Shown here piece by piece: positions 35,853 through 44,369 of a stretch of 64,000 nucleotides of DNA. Position 1 is the first letter of the stretch, and each line of letters opens with the position of its first letter. The DNA comes from Bradyrhizobium nanningense (lineage in GTDB: Bacteria > Pseudomonadota > Alphaproteobacteria > Rhizobiales > Xanthobacteraceae): assembly GCF_004114535.1 (NCBI RefSeq), contig NZ_LBJC01000014.1, positions 307,737 to 371,736 of the forward strand. The letters run 5' to 3'. Made by a program: the position numbers and the translations under genes. The notes under the pieces are model-generated. The model worked only from the letters and a program-made list of their open reading frames with translations, was not told the origin of the DNA and did not search any database.

Positions 35853-36497
35853 CTAGGCCGCCGCCTTCTTGCGCGCTTGCTCGGCCTTGTACAGCTCGAA
35901 CTCTTCTGCGATCGCCTTGGCGATCGACGGCCGCTGGCGCATGCGTTCGTAATACGCCTTCACGTTCGGCCATTTCGCCAGCTCGATCGGCGGCGTCGCC
36001 ATGGTCCAGTTGATGACGGTGACGAGATAGGCGTCCGCCACGCTGAAATGGTCGAGCAGGAAGTTGCGCCCCTTCAGGTAGTTGTCGAGATAGTCGAGCC
36101 GCGACAGATTTTTCTCCAGCACATAGGCCTTGGCCTCCTGCGGCGCCTTGCGGTCGAGCACGGGGACGAACAGGCCCTTGTGCAGCTCGGTGCCGATGAA
36201 GCACAGCCATTGATGCAGGCGCGTTCGATCGATGCCTGCGGCGGCGCCCAGCCCGGATTGCGGGAAGCGATCAGCGACGTATTGCAGGATGGCCGCATTC
36301 TCGGTCAGCACCACGCCCTCGTCGGTACGCAGCGTCGGCACCAGGCCGATCGGATTGACGGTGCGGAAGTCGGAGCCGTCGCTCAGCACCGTCTTGGTCG
36401 CCGGGTCGACCTCGAGATAATTCGCCTCGGCGCCGGCTTCATACAGCGCGACGCGCGTCGCCATCGAACAGGCGAGCGGTGAGAAATAGAGATCCAT
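35853..36497 (-). CDS. Glutathione S-transferase family protein
   Basis: Cytosolic protein of 214 aa with an N-terminal thioredoxin-like domain (LYFSPLACSMATRVALYEAG, then NPIGLVPTLRTDEG with the cis-proline, and LTENAAILQYVADRF with the Glu-Asn/Ser glutathione contact) and an all-helical C-terminal domain. Length and pattern fit bacterial beta- or theta-like GSTs. It is divergent from a TetR regulator with a 102-base gap that contains an inverted repeat, so it is probably the regulator's target. The substrate is likely an electrophile; nothing in sequence identifies it. Confidence 0.92.
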   Translation of the reverse strand: MDLYFSPLACSMATRVALYEAGAEANYLEVDPATKTVLSDGSDFRTVNPIGLVPTLRTDEGVVLTENAAILQYVADRFPQSGLGAAAGIDRTRLHQWLCFIGTELHKGLFVPVLDRKAPQEAKAYVLEKNLSRLDYLDNYLKGRNFLLDHFSVADAYLVTVINWTMATPPIELAKWPNVKAYYERMRQRPSIAKAIAEEFELYKAEQARKKAAA

Positions 36498-36544
36498 CTG
36501 TAGCCTCCTTGGGCAATTCTTGAGTTTCGCTCAACCTGGCCAGA

Positions 36545-36572
36545 TTGATTTTTGTACTGTCTTGCATAATAT
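36545..36572 (+). promoter_or_regulatory. Probable promoter of the TetR gene
   Basis: TTGATT (36545-36550), a 16-base spacer and TAATAT (36567-36572) lie 28 bases before the TetR start. The left arm of the inverted repeat at 36547 overlaps the -35 and spacer, so repressor binding there would block this promoter. Confidence 0.5.
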
Positions 36573-36613
36573 GGGGTCGGTCAAGGATTATTTTGCGAAA
36601 TGGTACAAAAATC
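36547..36613. promoter_or_regulatory. 11-bp inverted repeat flanking the TetR promoter and start codon
   Basis: GATTTTTGTAC (36547-36557) and its exact complement GTACAAAAATC (36603-36613) are separated by 45 bases. The left arm lies in the promoter, and the right arm covers the first codons of the TetR gene. Two half-sites of a looping or paired TetR operator would explain this. The assignment is inferred. Confidence 0.45.
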
Positions 36614-37244
36614 GAAGCCGCCGACTGCCGCCAGTGAGCCGAAGCGCCGCGGCCGCCCGCGCGCCTATGAGCCCGACGTTGCGCTCGGCAAGGCACTCGA
36701 CTTGTTCCGCAGGCAGGGCTTTGCCGCGACTTCGCTCGACGATCTCAGCGAGGCCACCGGCATGAATCGCCCGAGCCTTTACGGCGCCTTCGGTGACAAG
36801 CGCGAGCTCTACATCAAGAGCTATCAGCGCTACCGCGAGGAAGCGCGTGCCTCCATGGCTGCGATCTTTCGCGAGGAAATGCCGGTGCGCCAGCGGCTGG
36901 AGCGCATCTTCGCCTCCGCGCTCAACATCTATCTGTCGGGTGAGACCGGCCCGCGCGGCTGCTTCACGGTGGTGACCGCGGCATCAGAAGCCGTCGGCGA
37001 TCCCGAGATCCGCGCCATGGTGCTCGACGGGCTCAGCGAGCTCGACAAGGCCTTTGCGAGCTGCTTCCGCCGCGCCAAGGAGAAGGGCGAGTTGCCGGAG
37101 AGCGCCGATCCCGTCGTGTTGGCACAGATCGCATCGGCCACCGTCCACAGCATCGCCATCCGCTCCCGCGCGCGCGTGTCGCGCAAGGAACTGGAGGCCA
37201 TTGTGAAGGGCGCGATCGATGTGATGGTGGGCGCCAAGGAGTAG
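36600..37244 (+). CDS. TetR/AcrR family transcriptional regulator
   Basis: Regulator of 214 aa. A basic, AT-hook-like N-terminus (PKRRGRPRAYEPDVALGKA) precedes the TetR helix-turn-helix (FAATSLDDLSEATGMNRPSLYGAFGDKREL). The C-terminal ligand domain is of the type seen in regulators of GSTs and dehydrogenases. AAGGATTA lies 14 bases before the ATG. It is divergent from the GST gene and probably represses it and itself. Confidence 0.93.
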   Translation: MVQKSKPPTAASEPKRRGRPRAYEPDVALGKALDLFRRQGFAATSLDDLSEATGMNRPSLYGAFGDKRELYIKSYQRYREEARASMAAIFREEMPVRQRLERIFASALNIYLSGETGPRGCFTVVTAASEAVGDPEIRAMVLDGLSELDKAFASCFRRAKEKGELPESADPVVLAQIASATVHSIAIRSRARVSRKELEAIVKGAIDVMVGAKE

Positions 37245-37248
37245 GCTG

Positions 37249-37412
37249 TCGTCCCGGACAAGCGCGCCTCAGCGCGCGCAGATCCGGGATCCCGGCGCGA
37301 GCGCTTGCGCTCGTCGCATAACCACAGGAAGTGGCTTGGCCATGACTCGGAGTGACCGCCGCCGCGACACACTTCTCCCTGTGGTTATGGATCTCCGCGT
37401 TCGCGGGGACGA
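37249..37412. repeat. Intergenic repeat with nested palindromes between TetR and chemoreceptor genes
   Basis: GTCGTCCCGG near 37249 pairs with CGGGGACGAC near 37403. Inside them CATAACCACAGG (37317-37328) is exactly complementary to 37378-37389. The right end CGCGTTCGCGGGGACGACAGCGA recurs at 39545-39563 in part, so the region belongs to a dispersed palindromic family. Confidence 0.7.
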
Positions 37413-37444
37413 CAGCGAGTAGGCGGCGGCGATCCCGCGTCCAA

Positions 37445-39412
37445 CTACGCCGCGCGGATTTGCGCGAGGAAGCGATCCACCTCGTCGCGCAGCCGCTGCG
37501 ACTGTTTCGACAGCTCGATCGCCGAACCCAGCACTTCCTCCGCTGCCGTGCCGGTGGCTGCGATGCCGTCGGTGACGCCCGCGATGTTCTGCGAGACCTC
37601 GCCGGTGCGGGCGGCGGCCTGCTGGACGTTCTGTGCGATCTCCTGCGTCGCCGTGCCCTGCTGGCCGACCGCAGCCGCAATCGCGGCGGAGATTTCGTCG
37701 ACCTGCTGGATCGTCGCGCAGATCGACTGGATGCCATCCACCGCGCCGGTGGTTTCGCCCTGCACCGCGGTGACCTGGGCGCCGATCTCCTCGGTCGCCT
37801 TGGCCGTCTGGGTCGCCAGCGCCTTGACCTCGGAGGCGACCACGGCAAAGCCGCGGCCGGCTTCGCCCGCGCGTGCCGCTTCGATCGTCGCGTTCAATGC
37901 CAGCAGGTTGGTCTGGCCGGCGATGCTGTTTATGAAGGAGACGACGTCGCCAATCTTCTGCGCCGCATCCGCCAGGCTCTGCACACGTTCGTTCGAGCGC
38001 CGTCCGTCGCTGGCGGCCTTGCCGACCACCTCGGTCGCGTGGGCGAGGCGGCGGCTGATCTCGGTCATCGACGAGGACAATTCTTCCGCTGCCGCCGCGA
38101 CGGTCTGCACATTCTCCGAGGCCAGCGCCGAGGCGGAGGATACCGCGCCCGTTTGCTGCCGGGACTGCTCGACGATGGCCGACATCGAGCGCGCCGTATG
38201 CTCCATCTCCACCGCAGCCGAGGACACCGTGGTGACGACGTCGCGGATGCTGGCTTCGAAATTGTCGGCAAGCGCGGCAAAGGCGCGCCGCTTCTCCGCT
38301 TCCGACCTCGCCTTGGCTTCCAGCTGCTCGGCCTGGAGATCGTTGAATCTCACGGCATTGTCGCGGAACACCGTGACCGCCTTCACCATCGCGCCGACCT
38401 CGTCATTCGCCTTGCTGGCGGGAACGGCGACGTCGGTGCGCCCGTCCGCAAGCTCGCGCATGACGGACGTGATGGAGAGGATCGGACGCGAGATGCTGCG
38501 GGCAATGAGATAGCCGACGATCGCGGCCAGCACGAGGCCGAGCGCGGCGATGCCGATGGCGAGCAGCCAGGCGCGGTCGGCCGAAGCTACGTAATCGGCG
38601 TTGTCCATCACCAGCTCGACGGCACCGAGCGGCTTTCCGGAGAAGTCCTTGATTGGCCCGAGCAGCGCTGCGACCGGAATATTGTCGAGCTTGGCCTGCT
38701 TTACGGTGAAGCTGCCTGCGGTGGCACGGCCATACTCGGCCGCGTCGAAGAAGCTCTTGCCCTTCAGCGTGCCGCCGAACAATTTGAAGCCCGAGCCGTC
38801 GGCAAGATGGAAGGCGACGTCGATGTGGCGGTTCGTCTTGAAGTCGTCGAGGAAGGACTGGCCGAAGGTCAGGCCGAACTCGACCGTGCCGAGATGCTTG
38901 GCCGCTTGCGCGATCGGCACCACGCCGCGGATGCCAAGTCCGGCGACGCCACCTTCGAGCCCGACCACGACCTTATGCTCCTGATTGGCGACCAGAACGG
39001 TCTTGCGGAATCCAGAGAGGTCGTCGCCGAATTTGGCGGGCTGATGCACGCGCAGGAACGAGGTCGCCGGCGCTACATGGAACTGGAACTGATCGACGCC
39101 GTACTCCGACTTGGTGGCGGCAAACACCGGCCCGAACAGGCCGATGAGAGCGTTGCGGTCCTGTTTGGCCATTGCCTCCTGTGTCGCCGGCATCGCGGCC
39201 ACGACCGCACTCATGGCGGCGGCGCGGTGGGATTCCTCGGCAATGCGCGACTGAAGGGCATCGTAATGGCTGCGCAGCTCGCGTTGGTCGGCTCGGTCGA
39301 TGATTCCGGCGATGATCCACATCGCCCCGAGCACGGCAAACAGGGCGGTCGCCGCCGCCGTCACCGCGAGGGCAACCGTGATCCGCATCCTGAGGCCGAG
39401 GCTCGCGCGCAT
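37445..39412 (-). CDS. Methyl-accepting chemotaxis protein with periplasmic Cache-like domain
   Basis: Chemoreceptor of about 655 aa. An N-terminal membrane helix ([23 protein letters not shown]) is followed by a roughly 270-residue periplasmic region of the double-Cache type, a second helix ([22 protein letters not shown]), HAMP ([17 protein letters not shown]) and the signalling domain with [20 protein letters not shown]. It ends [15 protein letters not shown] prefer the ATG at 39410-39412; a TTG at 39454 with GAGAAG upstream would add 14 residues. Cache receptors bind small organic ligands such as carboxylates or amino acids; the ligand is unknown. Confidence 0.9.
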   Translation of the reverse strand: MRASLGLRMRITVALAVTAAATALFAVLGAMWIIAGIIDRADQRELRSHYDALQSRIAEESHRAAAMSAVVAAMPATQEAMAKQDRNALIGLFGPVFAATKSEYGVDQFQFHVAPATSFLRVHQPAKFGDDLSGFRKTVLVANQEHKVVVGLEGGVAGLGIRGVVPIAQAAKHLGTVEFGLTFGQSFLDDFKTNRHIDVAFHLADGSGFKLFGGTLKGKSFFDAAEYGRATAGSFTVKQAKLDNIPVAALLGPIKDFSGKPLGAVELVMDNADYVASADRAWLLAIGIAALGLVLAAIVGYLIARSISRPILSITSVMRELADGRTDVAVPASKANDEVGAMVKAVTVFRDNAVRFNDLQAEQLEAKARSEAEKRRAFAALADNFEASIRDVVTTVSSAAVEMEHTARSMSAIVEQSRQQTGAVSSASALASENVQTVAAAAEELSSSMTEISRRLAHATEVVGKAASDGRRSNERVQSLADAAQKIGDVVSFINSIAGQTNLLALNATIEAARAGEAGRGFAVVASEVKALATQTAKATEEIGAQVTAVQGETTGAVDGIQSICATIQQVDEISAAIAAAVGQQGTATQEIAQNVQQAAARTGEVSQNIAGVTDGIAATGTAAEEVLGSAIELSKQSQRLRDEVDRFLAQIRAA

Positions 39413-39532
39413 GTCCGACTCGTTGTTTGAGCGTTGGTTAAGAACGCTTATCAACTTCTCGCTAAAAGAGGGTGAACGGGATACCGGTGGAACCCGGTGG
39501 TTGTGGTGAGCGGCTGCCTACCAAAAGAACGG

Positions 39533-39560
39533 TGTCGTCCCCGCGTTCGCGGGGACGACA
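39533..39560. repeat. Perfect 28-bp palindrome (TGTCGTCCCCGCG arms)
   Basis: Thirteen-base arms surround TT. The same half-sequence ends the repeat at 37249-37412, so this is a short member of the same dispersed family. It lies between the upstream region of the chemoreceptor and the end of the dehydrogenase gene. Confidence 0.8.
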
Positions 39561-39600
39561 GCGAATATGACGCCAGCGTTCGCGATAATCCAAGGGCGCC

Positions 39601-40566
39601 TCAATACCCTCTAGCCCGGTCCACCACGTTCTCCAGCGCGCCGCCAGCCTCGAACCGCGCGATCTGCTCGGCGACATAGGCCGAGATCGCGTCCGCATCG
39701 GTGTCGGCTGCGTTGTGCGGCGTCAGCACCACCTTGGGGTGGGTCCAGAACCGGCTGTCCGCCGGTTGTGGCTCCTGCACGAAGACGTCGAGCGACGCAG
39801 CGCCCAGCGTGCCGTCGTCGAGGCAGGCCAGGATGTCGGCTTCGTTCTGCAAGCCGCCGCGGCCGGCATTGATCAGAACGGGCGCGCCAAGGGGGCTGTT
39901 ACGGCTGAGCTTTGCGAAGACGTCGCGGTTGAGAATGCCGTGCGTTTCCGGCGTCAGCGGCAGCAGGCAGACCAGGATGTCGGTCTTGCGCAGGAAGGCA
40001 TCGATCTGCGCGGCGCCATGGAAGCATTCGACGCCGTCGATCGTGCGTGGGCTACGGCTCCAGCCGGCGACACGGAAGCCGAGCCGCCGCAACACGTCGG
40101 CGGCATCGGCACCCAGCGTTCCCAGCCCCATGATTCCGACCGTCACGGCGCTCGCGGGCCACTGATATTTCGGCTCCCAGCGTTTTGCGCGCTGCGAAGC
40201 TCGCAAATAGGGCTCCTGACGGTGGTGCATCAGCACGTGCAGCACGACATATTCGGTCATGCGGTTGGTGAGGTCGGGCACCGCGACGCGGACCAGCGGT
40301 ACGTCAGGCAGGCTCTTGTCCGCCATCAGCGCGTCGACGCCAGCGCCGAGATTGAAGATCGCCCGCAGATTGGGAAACGAGCCGAGATCGCCCGGCACCG
40401 GCTTCCACACCGCGGCATAGTGCACCTCGGTCGGATCGAGCCCGGCATCCGGCAACAACACCACGCGGCGACCGCCGCACACCGTGTCGAACCGGGCCTT
40501 CCAGCGCTCTGGCAGCCAGTTCTGCTGCGTGCTGTTGATCAGGACGGCCAGGGTGCCCATGGTCAT
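39601..40566 (-). CDS. D-2-hydroxyacid dehydrogenase, glyoxylate/hydroxypyruvate reductase A-like
   Basis: NAD(P)H-dependent oxidoreductase of 321 aa. The Rossmann motif VGIMGLGTLGADAA lies near residue 141, the active-site arginine probably falls in INAGRGG-type context, and the catalytic histidine in LTPHNAADTD. GhrA-like features such as FNLGAGVDAL at residues about 70-79 are visible. I chose ATG 40566 because GAGG lies eight bases upstream; ATG 40560 is also possible. It would reduce glyoxylate or hydroxypyruvate in the cytoplasm. It is divergent from the ECF42 operon but does not share its -35/-10 motif. Confidence 0.9.
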   Translation of the reverse strand: MTMGTLAVLINSTQQNWLPERWKARFDTVCGGRRVVLLPDAGLDPTEVHYAAVWKPVPGDLGSFPNLRAIFNLGAGVDALMADKSLPDVPLVRVAVPDLTNRMTEYVVLHVLMHHRQEPYLRASQRAKRWEPKYQWPASAVTVGIMGLGTLGADAADVLRRLGFRVAGWSRSPRTIDGVECFHGAAQIDAFLRKTDILVCLLPLTPETHGILNRDVFAKLSRNSPLGAPVLINAGRGGLQNEADILACLDDGTLGAASLDVFVQEPQPADSRFWTHPKVVLTPHNAADTDADAISAYVAEQIARFEAGGALENVVDRARGY

Positions 40567-40652
40567 TCGAAGTGCCTCGTCAAAGTTCCGCTTGAGAAGG
40601 CCCTCCTTGGCACGATCTGCCGGATTTTTCTTGCAAATTTTTTCCGCAGTCC

Positions 40653-40679
40653 TGTCGGGGCGGGGCATATTGGCGCGTC
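40653..40679 (+). promoter_or_regulatory. ECF42-type promoter upstream of the DGPF-sigma operon
   Basis: TGTCGG (40653-40658), exactly 17 bases, then CGTC (40676-40679), 28 bases before the start codon of the YCII/DGPF gene. The ECF42 consensus I recall is TGTCGA in the -35 region and CGA/TC in the -10 region. The same pattern with the same spacing occurs at 42484, 45949 and 46411. Confidence 0.75.
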
Positions 40680-40707
40680 TTTAGAACAGACGAGGAAAGT
40701 GTCGCCT

Positions 40708-41076
40708 ATGCTTTATGCCATCCTTTGCTATCACGATGAGGACTTCGTCGGCTCCTGGAGCAAGGAGCAGGACGAGTCCGTGATGAAGAAGCTCGCGGTG
40801 GTGCAGGAGAGGCTCACGAGCCAAGGCCGGCTCGGCCCGGTGGCGCGGCTGTTGCCGACCACGGCCGCAGCGACCTTGCGCAAGGAGGACCCGCCGCTGG
40901 TGCTCGACGGCCCCTATGCCGAGACCAAGGAGCAGCTGCTCGGCTTCTACATCGTCGATTGCAAGAATCTCGACGACGCCCTCGACGTCGCGCGCGATCT
41001 CGGCGCCGCCAATCCGGGCGGTGCCTATGAGGTGCGCCCCGTCGGCGTGTTCCGGCCCGGAGGAAACTTGAGGTGA
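40708..41076 (+). CDS. YCII-related/DGPF domain protein, partner of the ECF42 sigma factor
   Basis: Small cytoplasmic protein of 122 aa with the YCII/DGPF fold: MLYAILCYHDEDFVGSWSKE at the start, VLDGPYAETKEQLLGFYIVD with the DGP(F/Y) motif, and YEVRPVGVF at the end. CGAGGAAAG precedes ATG 40708. Its stop overlaps the GTG start of the sigma factor, so the two are translationally coupled. DGPF proteins are the hallmark neighbours of ECF42 sigma factors; their biochemical role is not established. Confidence 0.9.
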   Translation: MLYAILCYHDEDFVGSWSKEQDESVMKKLAVVQERLTSQGRLGPVARLLPTTAAATLRKEDPPLVLDGPYAETKEQLLGFYIVDCKNLDDALDVARDLGAANPGGAYEVRPVGVFRPGGNLR

Positions 41077-42359
41077 GCGAGGCCGACACCGCCTGGATCG
41101 AGACCGCGCTGACCTCGGCGCGACCCCAGGCGGTCGGTGCGCTGCTGCGCTATTTCCGCGATCTCGATACGGCCGAGGAGGCCTTCCAGAACGCGTGCCT
41201 GCGCGCGCTGAAGACCTGGCCTCAGAATGGGCCGCCGCGCGATCCCGCGGCCTGGCTGATCATGGTCGGCCGCAATGTCGCCATCGACGAGGTCCGACGC
41301 ACGCGCAGGCAGCAGCCGCTGCCCGAGGACGACCATGCGATCTCCGATCTCGGCGACGCCGAGGGTGCGCTCGCCGAGCGGCTCGACGGCTCGCACTACC
41401 GCGACGACATCTTGCGGTTGATGTTCATCTGCTGCCATCCGCAATTGCCGGCGACGCAGCAGATCGCGCTGGCGCTGCGCATCGTCTCGGGTCTGACCGT
41501 GAAGCAGATCGCGCGCGCCTTCCTGGTCTCGGACGCGGCGATGGAGCAGCGCATCACCCGTGCCAAGGCGAAGGTCGCCGAGGCTGGGACGCCGTTCGAA
41601 GCGCCCGGCGCGGTCGAGCGCTCCGAGCGGCTCGCCGGGGTCGCGGCGATGATCTATTTGATCTTCAACGAGGGCTATTCGGCGAGCGGCGACACCGCCG
41701 AGATCAGAAAACCGCTCTGCGAGGAGGCGATCCGGCTGGCGCGCCTGCTGCTCAGGCTGTTTCCGAGCGAGCCGGAGATCATGGGGCTCACCGCGCTCAT
41801 CTTATTGCAGCATGCACGCAGCGCCGCGCGCTTTGCCGAGGACGGCTCGCTGATCCTGCTGGACGATCAGGACCGTTCATTGTGGAACGGCACCATGATC
41901 GCGGAGGGGCTCGCCTTGATCGACAAGGCGATGCGCCATCGCCGCGGCGGGCCCTATCAGATCCAGGCTGCGATCGCCGCGCTGCATGCTCGCGCGTCGA
42001 CACCGGAGGAGACCGACTGGGCACAGATCGACCTGCTCTACGGCGCGCTTGAAGTCGTGCAGCCCTCGCCGGTGGTCACGCTCAACCGCGCGGTCGCGGT
42101 CTCCAAGGTGCGGGGGCCGCAAGCCGCGCTCGATTTGATCGAGCCGTTGGCCCCGAAGCTCGCCAACTACTTCCATTTCTACGGCGTGCGCGGCGCCTTC
42201 CTGATGCAGCTCGGCCGCAACGACGAAGCCCGCATTGCCTTCGACCGCGCCATCGCGCTCGCCAACACGTCCGCGGAAGCTGCCCATATCCGCATGCATC
42301 TCGATCGCCTGATCCGGGACAGCCAGCCGAAGGCAAAGGAAAGTGCGAAGGCGAAGTGA
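41073..42359 (+). CDS. RNA polymerase ECF sigma factor of the ECF42 type
   Basis: Sigma factor of 428 aa, much longer than a normal ECF (about 180-200 aa). Sigma region 2 is at residues about 10-80 (RYFRDLDTAEEAFQNACLRA), region 4 at about 125-175 (LRIVSGLTVKQIARAFLVSD), then a long helical C-terminal extension of about 200 residues (YLIFNEGYSASG, LNRAVAVSKVRGPQAAL) that is TPR-like. This extension and the DGPF partner are the known signature of ECF42 factors, which lack a classical anti-sigma and need the extension for activity. GTG 41073 follows GGAGGAAACTTGAG. The local promoters suggest it controls its own operon and nearby genes. Confidence 0.92.
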   Translation: MSEADTAWIETALTSARPQAVGALLRYFRDLDTAEEAFQNACLRALKTWPQNGPPRDPAAWLIMVGRNVAIDEVRRTRRQQPLPEDDHAISDLGDAEGALAERLDGSHYRDDILRLMFICCHPQLPATQQIALALRIVSGLTVKQIARAFLVSDAAMEQRITRAKAKVAEAGTPFEAPGAVERSERLAGVAAMIYLIFNEGYSASGDTAEIRKPLCEEAIRLARLLLRLFPSEPEIMGLTALILLQHARSAARFAEDGSLILLDDQDRSLWNGTMIAEGLALIDKAMRHRRGGPYQIQAAIAALHARASTPEETDWAQIDLLYGALEVVQPSPVVTLNRAVAVSKVRGPQAALDLIEPLAPKLANYFHFYGVRGAFLMQLGRNDEARIAFDRAIALANTSAEAAHIRMHLDRLIRDSQPKAKESAKAK

Positions 42360-42382
42360 CGCGCGAGACCATCTCCGCTGTC

Positions 42383-42465
42383 ATGCCCGGGCCTGACCCG
42401 GGCATCCACGTCTTGCCATCGGCGTCGAAGAACGTGGATGGCCGGGACAAGCCCGGCCACGACGA
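42383..42465. repeat. Intergenic palindromic repeat (two stems)
   Basis: ATGCCCGGG-N5-CCCGGGCAT (42383-42405) is followed by CCACGT/ACGTGG pairing and GGCCGGG-N5-CCCGGCC (42440-42458). It sits after the sigma-factor stop and before the next ECF42-type promoter. It has the look of a dispersed repeat rather than a terminator, although GACGAAAAAAA follows. Confidence 0.65.
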
Positions 42466-42483
42466 AAAAAATCCGTTTAGCCG

Positions 42484-42510
42484 TGTCGGTCTAGCGCGAT
42501 CCCCTTCGTC
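42484..42510 (+). promoter_or_regulatory. ECF42-type promoter upstream of the SRPBCC/VOC pair
   Basis: TGTCGG (42484-42489), 17 bases, CGTC (42507-42510), 26 bases before ATG 42537. Identical core and spacing to 40653, 45949 and 46411. Confidence 0.75.
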
Positions 42511-42536
42511 CTAAGCCCGTATCCACGGAGCCCCTT

Positions 42537-43076
42537 ATGCTGAAAGCCATTGCCATCATCGCCGTCGTGCTCGCCGTTGGACTAGCCGGCGTCCTCGTCT
42601 TCGCCTTGACAAAACCCGACACCTTCCGCGTCGAGCGCAGCCTCGCGGTGAAGGCGCCGGCCGGTGCGATCTACCTGGAGGTCGCCGATTTCCGCCGCTG
42701 GACCGGCTGGTCCCCCTATGAGAACCGCGATCCCGCCATGAAGCGCACCTTCGGCGAACCTGCGGAAGGCAAGGGCGCGATCTATGCCTGGGACGGCAAC
42801 AACAATGTCGGCGCCGGCCGCATGGAGATCCTCGAGGCGAACGGGCCGTCCAAGCTCCGCATCAAGCTCGATTTCGAGCGGCCGTTCGAAGGTCACAACA
42901 CCGCCGAGTTCACCTTTGTGCCGCAGGGCGATGCTACTCTGGTCACATGGGCGATGTACGGTCCGGCTCCGTTCATGTCCAAGATCATGCAAGTGTTCAT
43001 CAACATGGACAGCATGATCGGCAAGGATTTCGAGGCCGGTCTCGCCAGCCTGAAGAAGCTGACCGAGAAGCAATAA
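42537..43076 (+). CDS. SRPBCC family protein with N-terminal membrane anchor
   Basis: Protein of 179 aa. Residues 1-25 (MLKAIAIIAVVLAVGLAGVLVF) are one hydrophobic segment, either an uncleaved anchor or a signal peptide. The rest is a START-like ligand-binding fold (FRVERSLAVKAPAGAIYLEV at the start, KDFEAGLASLKKL at the end) of the polyketide-cyclase type. GGAG lies seven bases before the ATG. It follows an ECF42-type promoter and precedes a VOC gene by 30 bases, so the pair is probably one transcript. Ligand unknown. Confidence 0.88.
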   Translation: MLKAIAIIAVVLAVGLAGVLVFALTKPDTFRVERSLAVKAPAGAIYLEVADFRRWTGWSPYENRDPAMKRTFGEPAEGKGAIYAWDGNNNVGAGRMEILEANGPSKLRIKLDFERPFEGHNTAEFTFVPQGDATLVTWAMYGPAPFMSKIMQVFINMDSMIGKDFEAGLASLKKLTEKQ

Positions 43077-43106
43077 GCCTCACTGCAAACGAAGAGGAGA
43101 GAAACG

Positions 43107-43520
43107 ATGCTCAATGCCTATCTGTTCTATCAGGACACTTGCGAAGCCGCGTTCAACTTCTACGCCAAGGTTTTGGGCGGCAAGATCGATGCGATGATGC
43201 GCGCATCGGAGGCGCCGCCGGACATGCCCGCCGCGCCCGGCCGCGAGAAGACGATCATGCATGCGCGGATGTCGCTACCCGATGGCAGCGTGCTGATGGC
43301 CTCCGACGCGCCGACCGAGCATTTTCACAAGCCGCAGGGCTTCTCGGTCTCGCTCACGGTCAAGGATCCCGCCGATGGCGAGCGCAAGTTCAACGCGCTC
43401 GCTGACGGCGGCACCGTCACCATGCCCTTCAGCAAGACCTTCTGGGCGAAAGGCTTTGGCATGTGCGTCGACAAGTTCGGCATTCCCTGGATGGTGAACT
43501 GTCCGGCGGAAGGAATGTGA
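43107..43520 (+). CDS. VOC family protein (PhnB/glyoxalase-bleomycin resistance-like)
   Basis: Protein of 137 aa in the vicinal-oxygen-chelate family, PhnB-like: YLFYQDTCEAAFNFYAKVLG at the start, KTIMHARMSLPDGSVLMASD, and the C-terminal DKFGIPWMVNC. GAGGAGAG precedes the ATG. VOC, SRPBCC and YCII proteins are commonly found together near ECF42 and ECF41 sigma factors, which fits its position here. The substrate is unknown. Confidence 0.9.
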   Translation: MLNAYLFYQDTCEAAFNFYAKVLGGKIDAMMRASEAPPDMPAAPGREKTIMHARMSLPDGSVLMASDAPTEHFHKPQGFSVSLTVKDPADGERKFNALADGGTVTMPFSKTFWAKGFGMCVDKFGIPWMVNCPAEGM

Positions 43521-43557
43521 CGCGTGCGACCGCGCGCATGATTGGCTGAGCTGCGAT

Positions 43558-43586
43558 CCCCTCTCTCCATCTTTGCGGGAGAGGGG
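43558..43586. repeat. Degenerate stem of the CCTCTCCCGC repeat family
   Basis: CCCCTCTC (43558-43565) pairs with GAGAGGGG (43579-43586), with CTTTGCGGGAGAGG inside. It looks like a decayed member of the family at 6340, 9494 and 18618. Confidence 0.55.
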
Positions 43587-43631
43587 ATGCATGGACCCAT
43601 CGCGCCATGCTCGGATCGGTCGTGAGTTCGC

Positions 43632-43991
43632 TCAGCGGGTCGATCCGGTCACGTCTTCGTCTTGCCGCGGCTGAACACAGCGGGGGCAGATCACGAGCTT
43701 GGTGCCGAGCTGCTTGTCGCGCTCCGCTTCGATCTCGTCATACACCGCCCACCACGCCTCGGAGTATGGCCGCAAGCTGCCAAGCACGCGTTCCCGCTCC
43801 TGATTTGGATCGCTTGCCGCGGGCGCGGGATTCGTTGCGCGCCGCTTCACGATATGAGCGCGCCTCGGGCTCTTGTTGGGGTCTTGACCGAGGCCATCCC
43901 ATGCGATCGGACGACGCTCCTGCGCTGGCGCGACTGCACATCCAAGCAGCGCTGTGCAGAAAGTGAGCAAGATGAAGCCATGTCGCATCAT
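43632..43991 (-). CDS. Hypothetical exported protein
   Basis: Protein of 119 aa that I do not recognise. The start MMRHGFILLTFCTALLGCAV is a signal peptide with a possible lipobox (LLGC, Cys17) or a Sec cleavage site after APA. The mature part is short and charged, with a ICPRCVQPRQ segment near the C-terminus whose CxxC pair may bind metal or form a disulphide. I chose the double ATG at 43986-43991 because it opens the signal peptide; longer readings upstream have no coding character. It lies on the minus strand within the ECF42 region but has no such promoter. Confidence 0.6.
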   Translation of the reverse strand: MMRHGFILLTFCTALLGCAVAPAQERRPIAWDGLGQDPNKSPRRAHIVKRRATNPAPAASDPNQERERVLGSLRPYSEAWWAVYDEIEAERDKQLGTKLVICPRCVQPRQDEDVTGSTR

Positions 43992-44276
43992 GCCGGACCC
44001 AAAGTTCGGTGCGCAATGCGCAAGCTCCGCACAGGAGACTCGCATCGCGTCGGTCAAATGGAACTTAAGGCAAACGAGTTGGCCGGCACGGCCGAGGAAT
44101 GAACCCACCATTCGCATCACTTTGCGGGAGCAGTGAGGCCGCTTCGTGAAACCATGCAGACTGCATCGCACAATAATTGACGCAATATTGGGCTGTAATC
44201 TGCACGTCAGAATCGCTATTGGTGAATCATAAAATCTAAGAACTGGGGTGGACGTCACTTGGAAGGGGAGCGACCG
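43992..44276. other. Intergenic region with an AT-rich promoter-like stretch
   Basis: The 536 bases between the exported protein and the next recognised gene hold only the short ORF at 44277. The part from about 44165 to 44245 is unusually AT-rich for this window (TTGACGCAATATTGGGCTGT, then CATAAAATCTAAG) and probably carries the promoter for that ORF. From 44370 to 44527 I see nothing I can assign. Confidence 0.4.
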
Positions 44277-44369
44277 ATGGCGGCGGCGCTACAGATCAAT
44301 TTTGCCCTTTGGGGAATGCTCATCTGCGCCAGCATGAAGCTGGTGCCGGTGATTCAGACTCTCTACTGA
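44277..44369 (+). CDS. Candidate 30-aa small hydrophobic protein
   Basis: ATG 44277 follows an excellent ribosome binding site (GGAAGGGGAGCGACCG). The frame begins MAAALQINFALWGMLICASM and ends in LVPVIQTLY before TGA. It has one short hydrophobic stretch, enough for a single membrane helix. An AT-rich promoter-like region lies upstream. It is too short for standard gene callers. I have no firm homologue and its function is unknown. Confidence 0.5.
   Translation: MAAALQINFALWGMLICASMKLVPVIQTLY

Noticed and set aside
37352..39430. Long open frame of 692 codons on the plus strand opposite the chemoreceptor
   Set aside because: It is antisense to a gene with clear HAMP and signalling motifs, is Arg/Gly/His-rich, and has no domain signature. 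Long antisense frames are expected in GC-rich genes with this codon bias. The same applies to long frames opposite 456-1424, 22589-23908, 25827-27911 and 59293-61626.
43992..44258. Longer form of the exported protein starting at 44258
   Set aside because: It would place the signal peptide in the middle of the protein. The upstream codons are not convincing, and they overlap an AT-rich promoter-like region.
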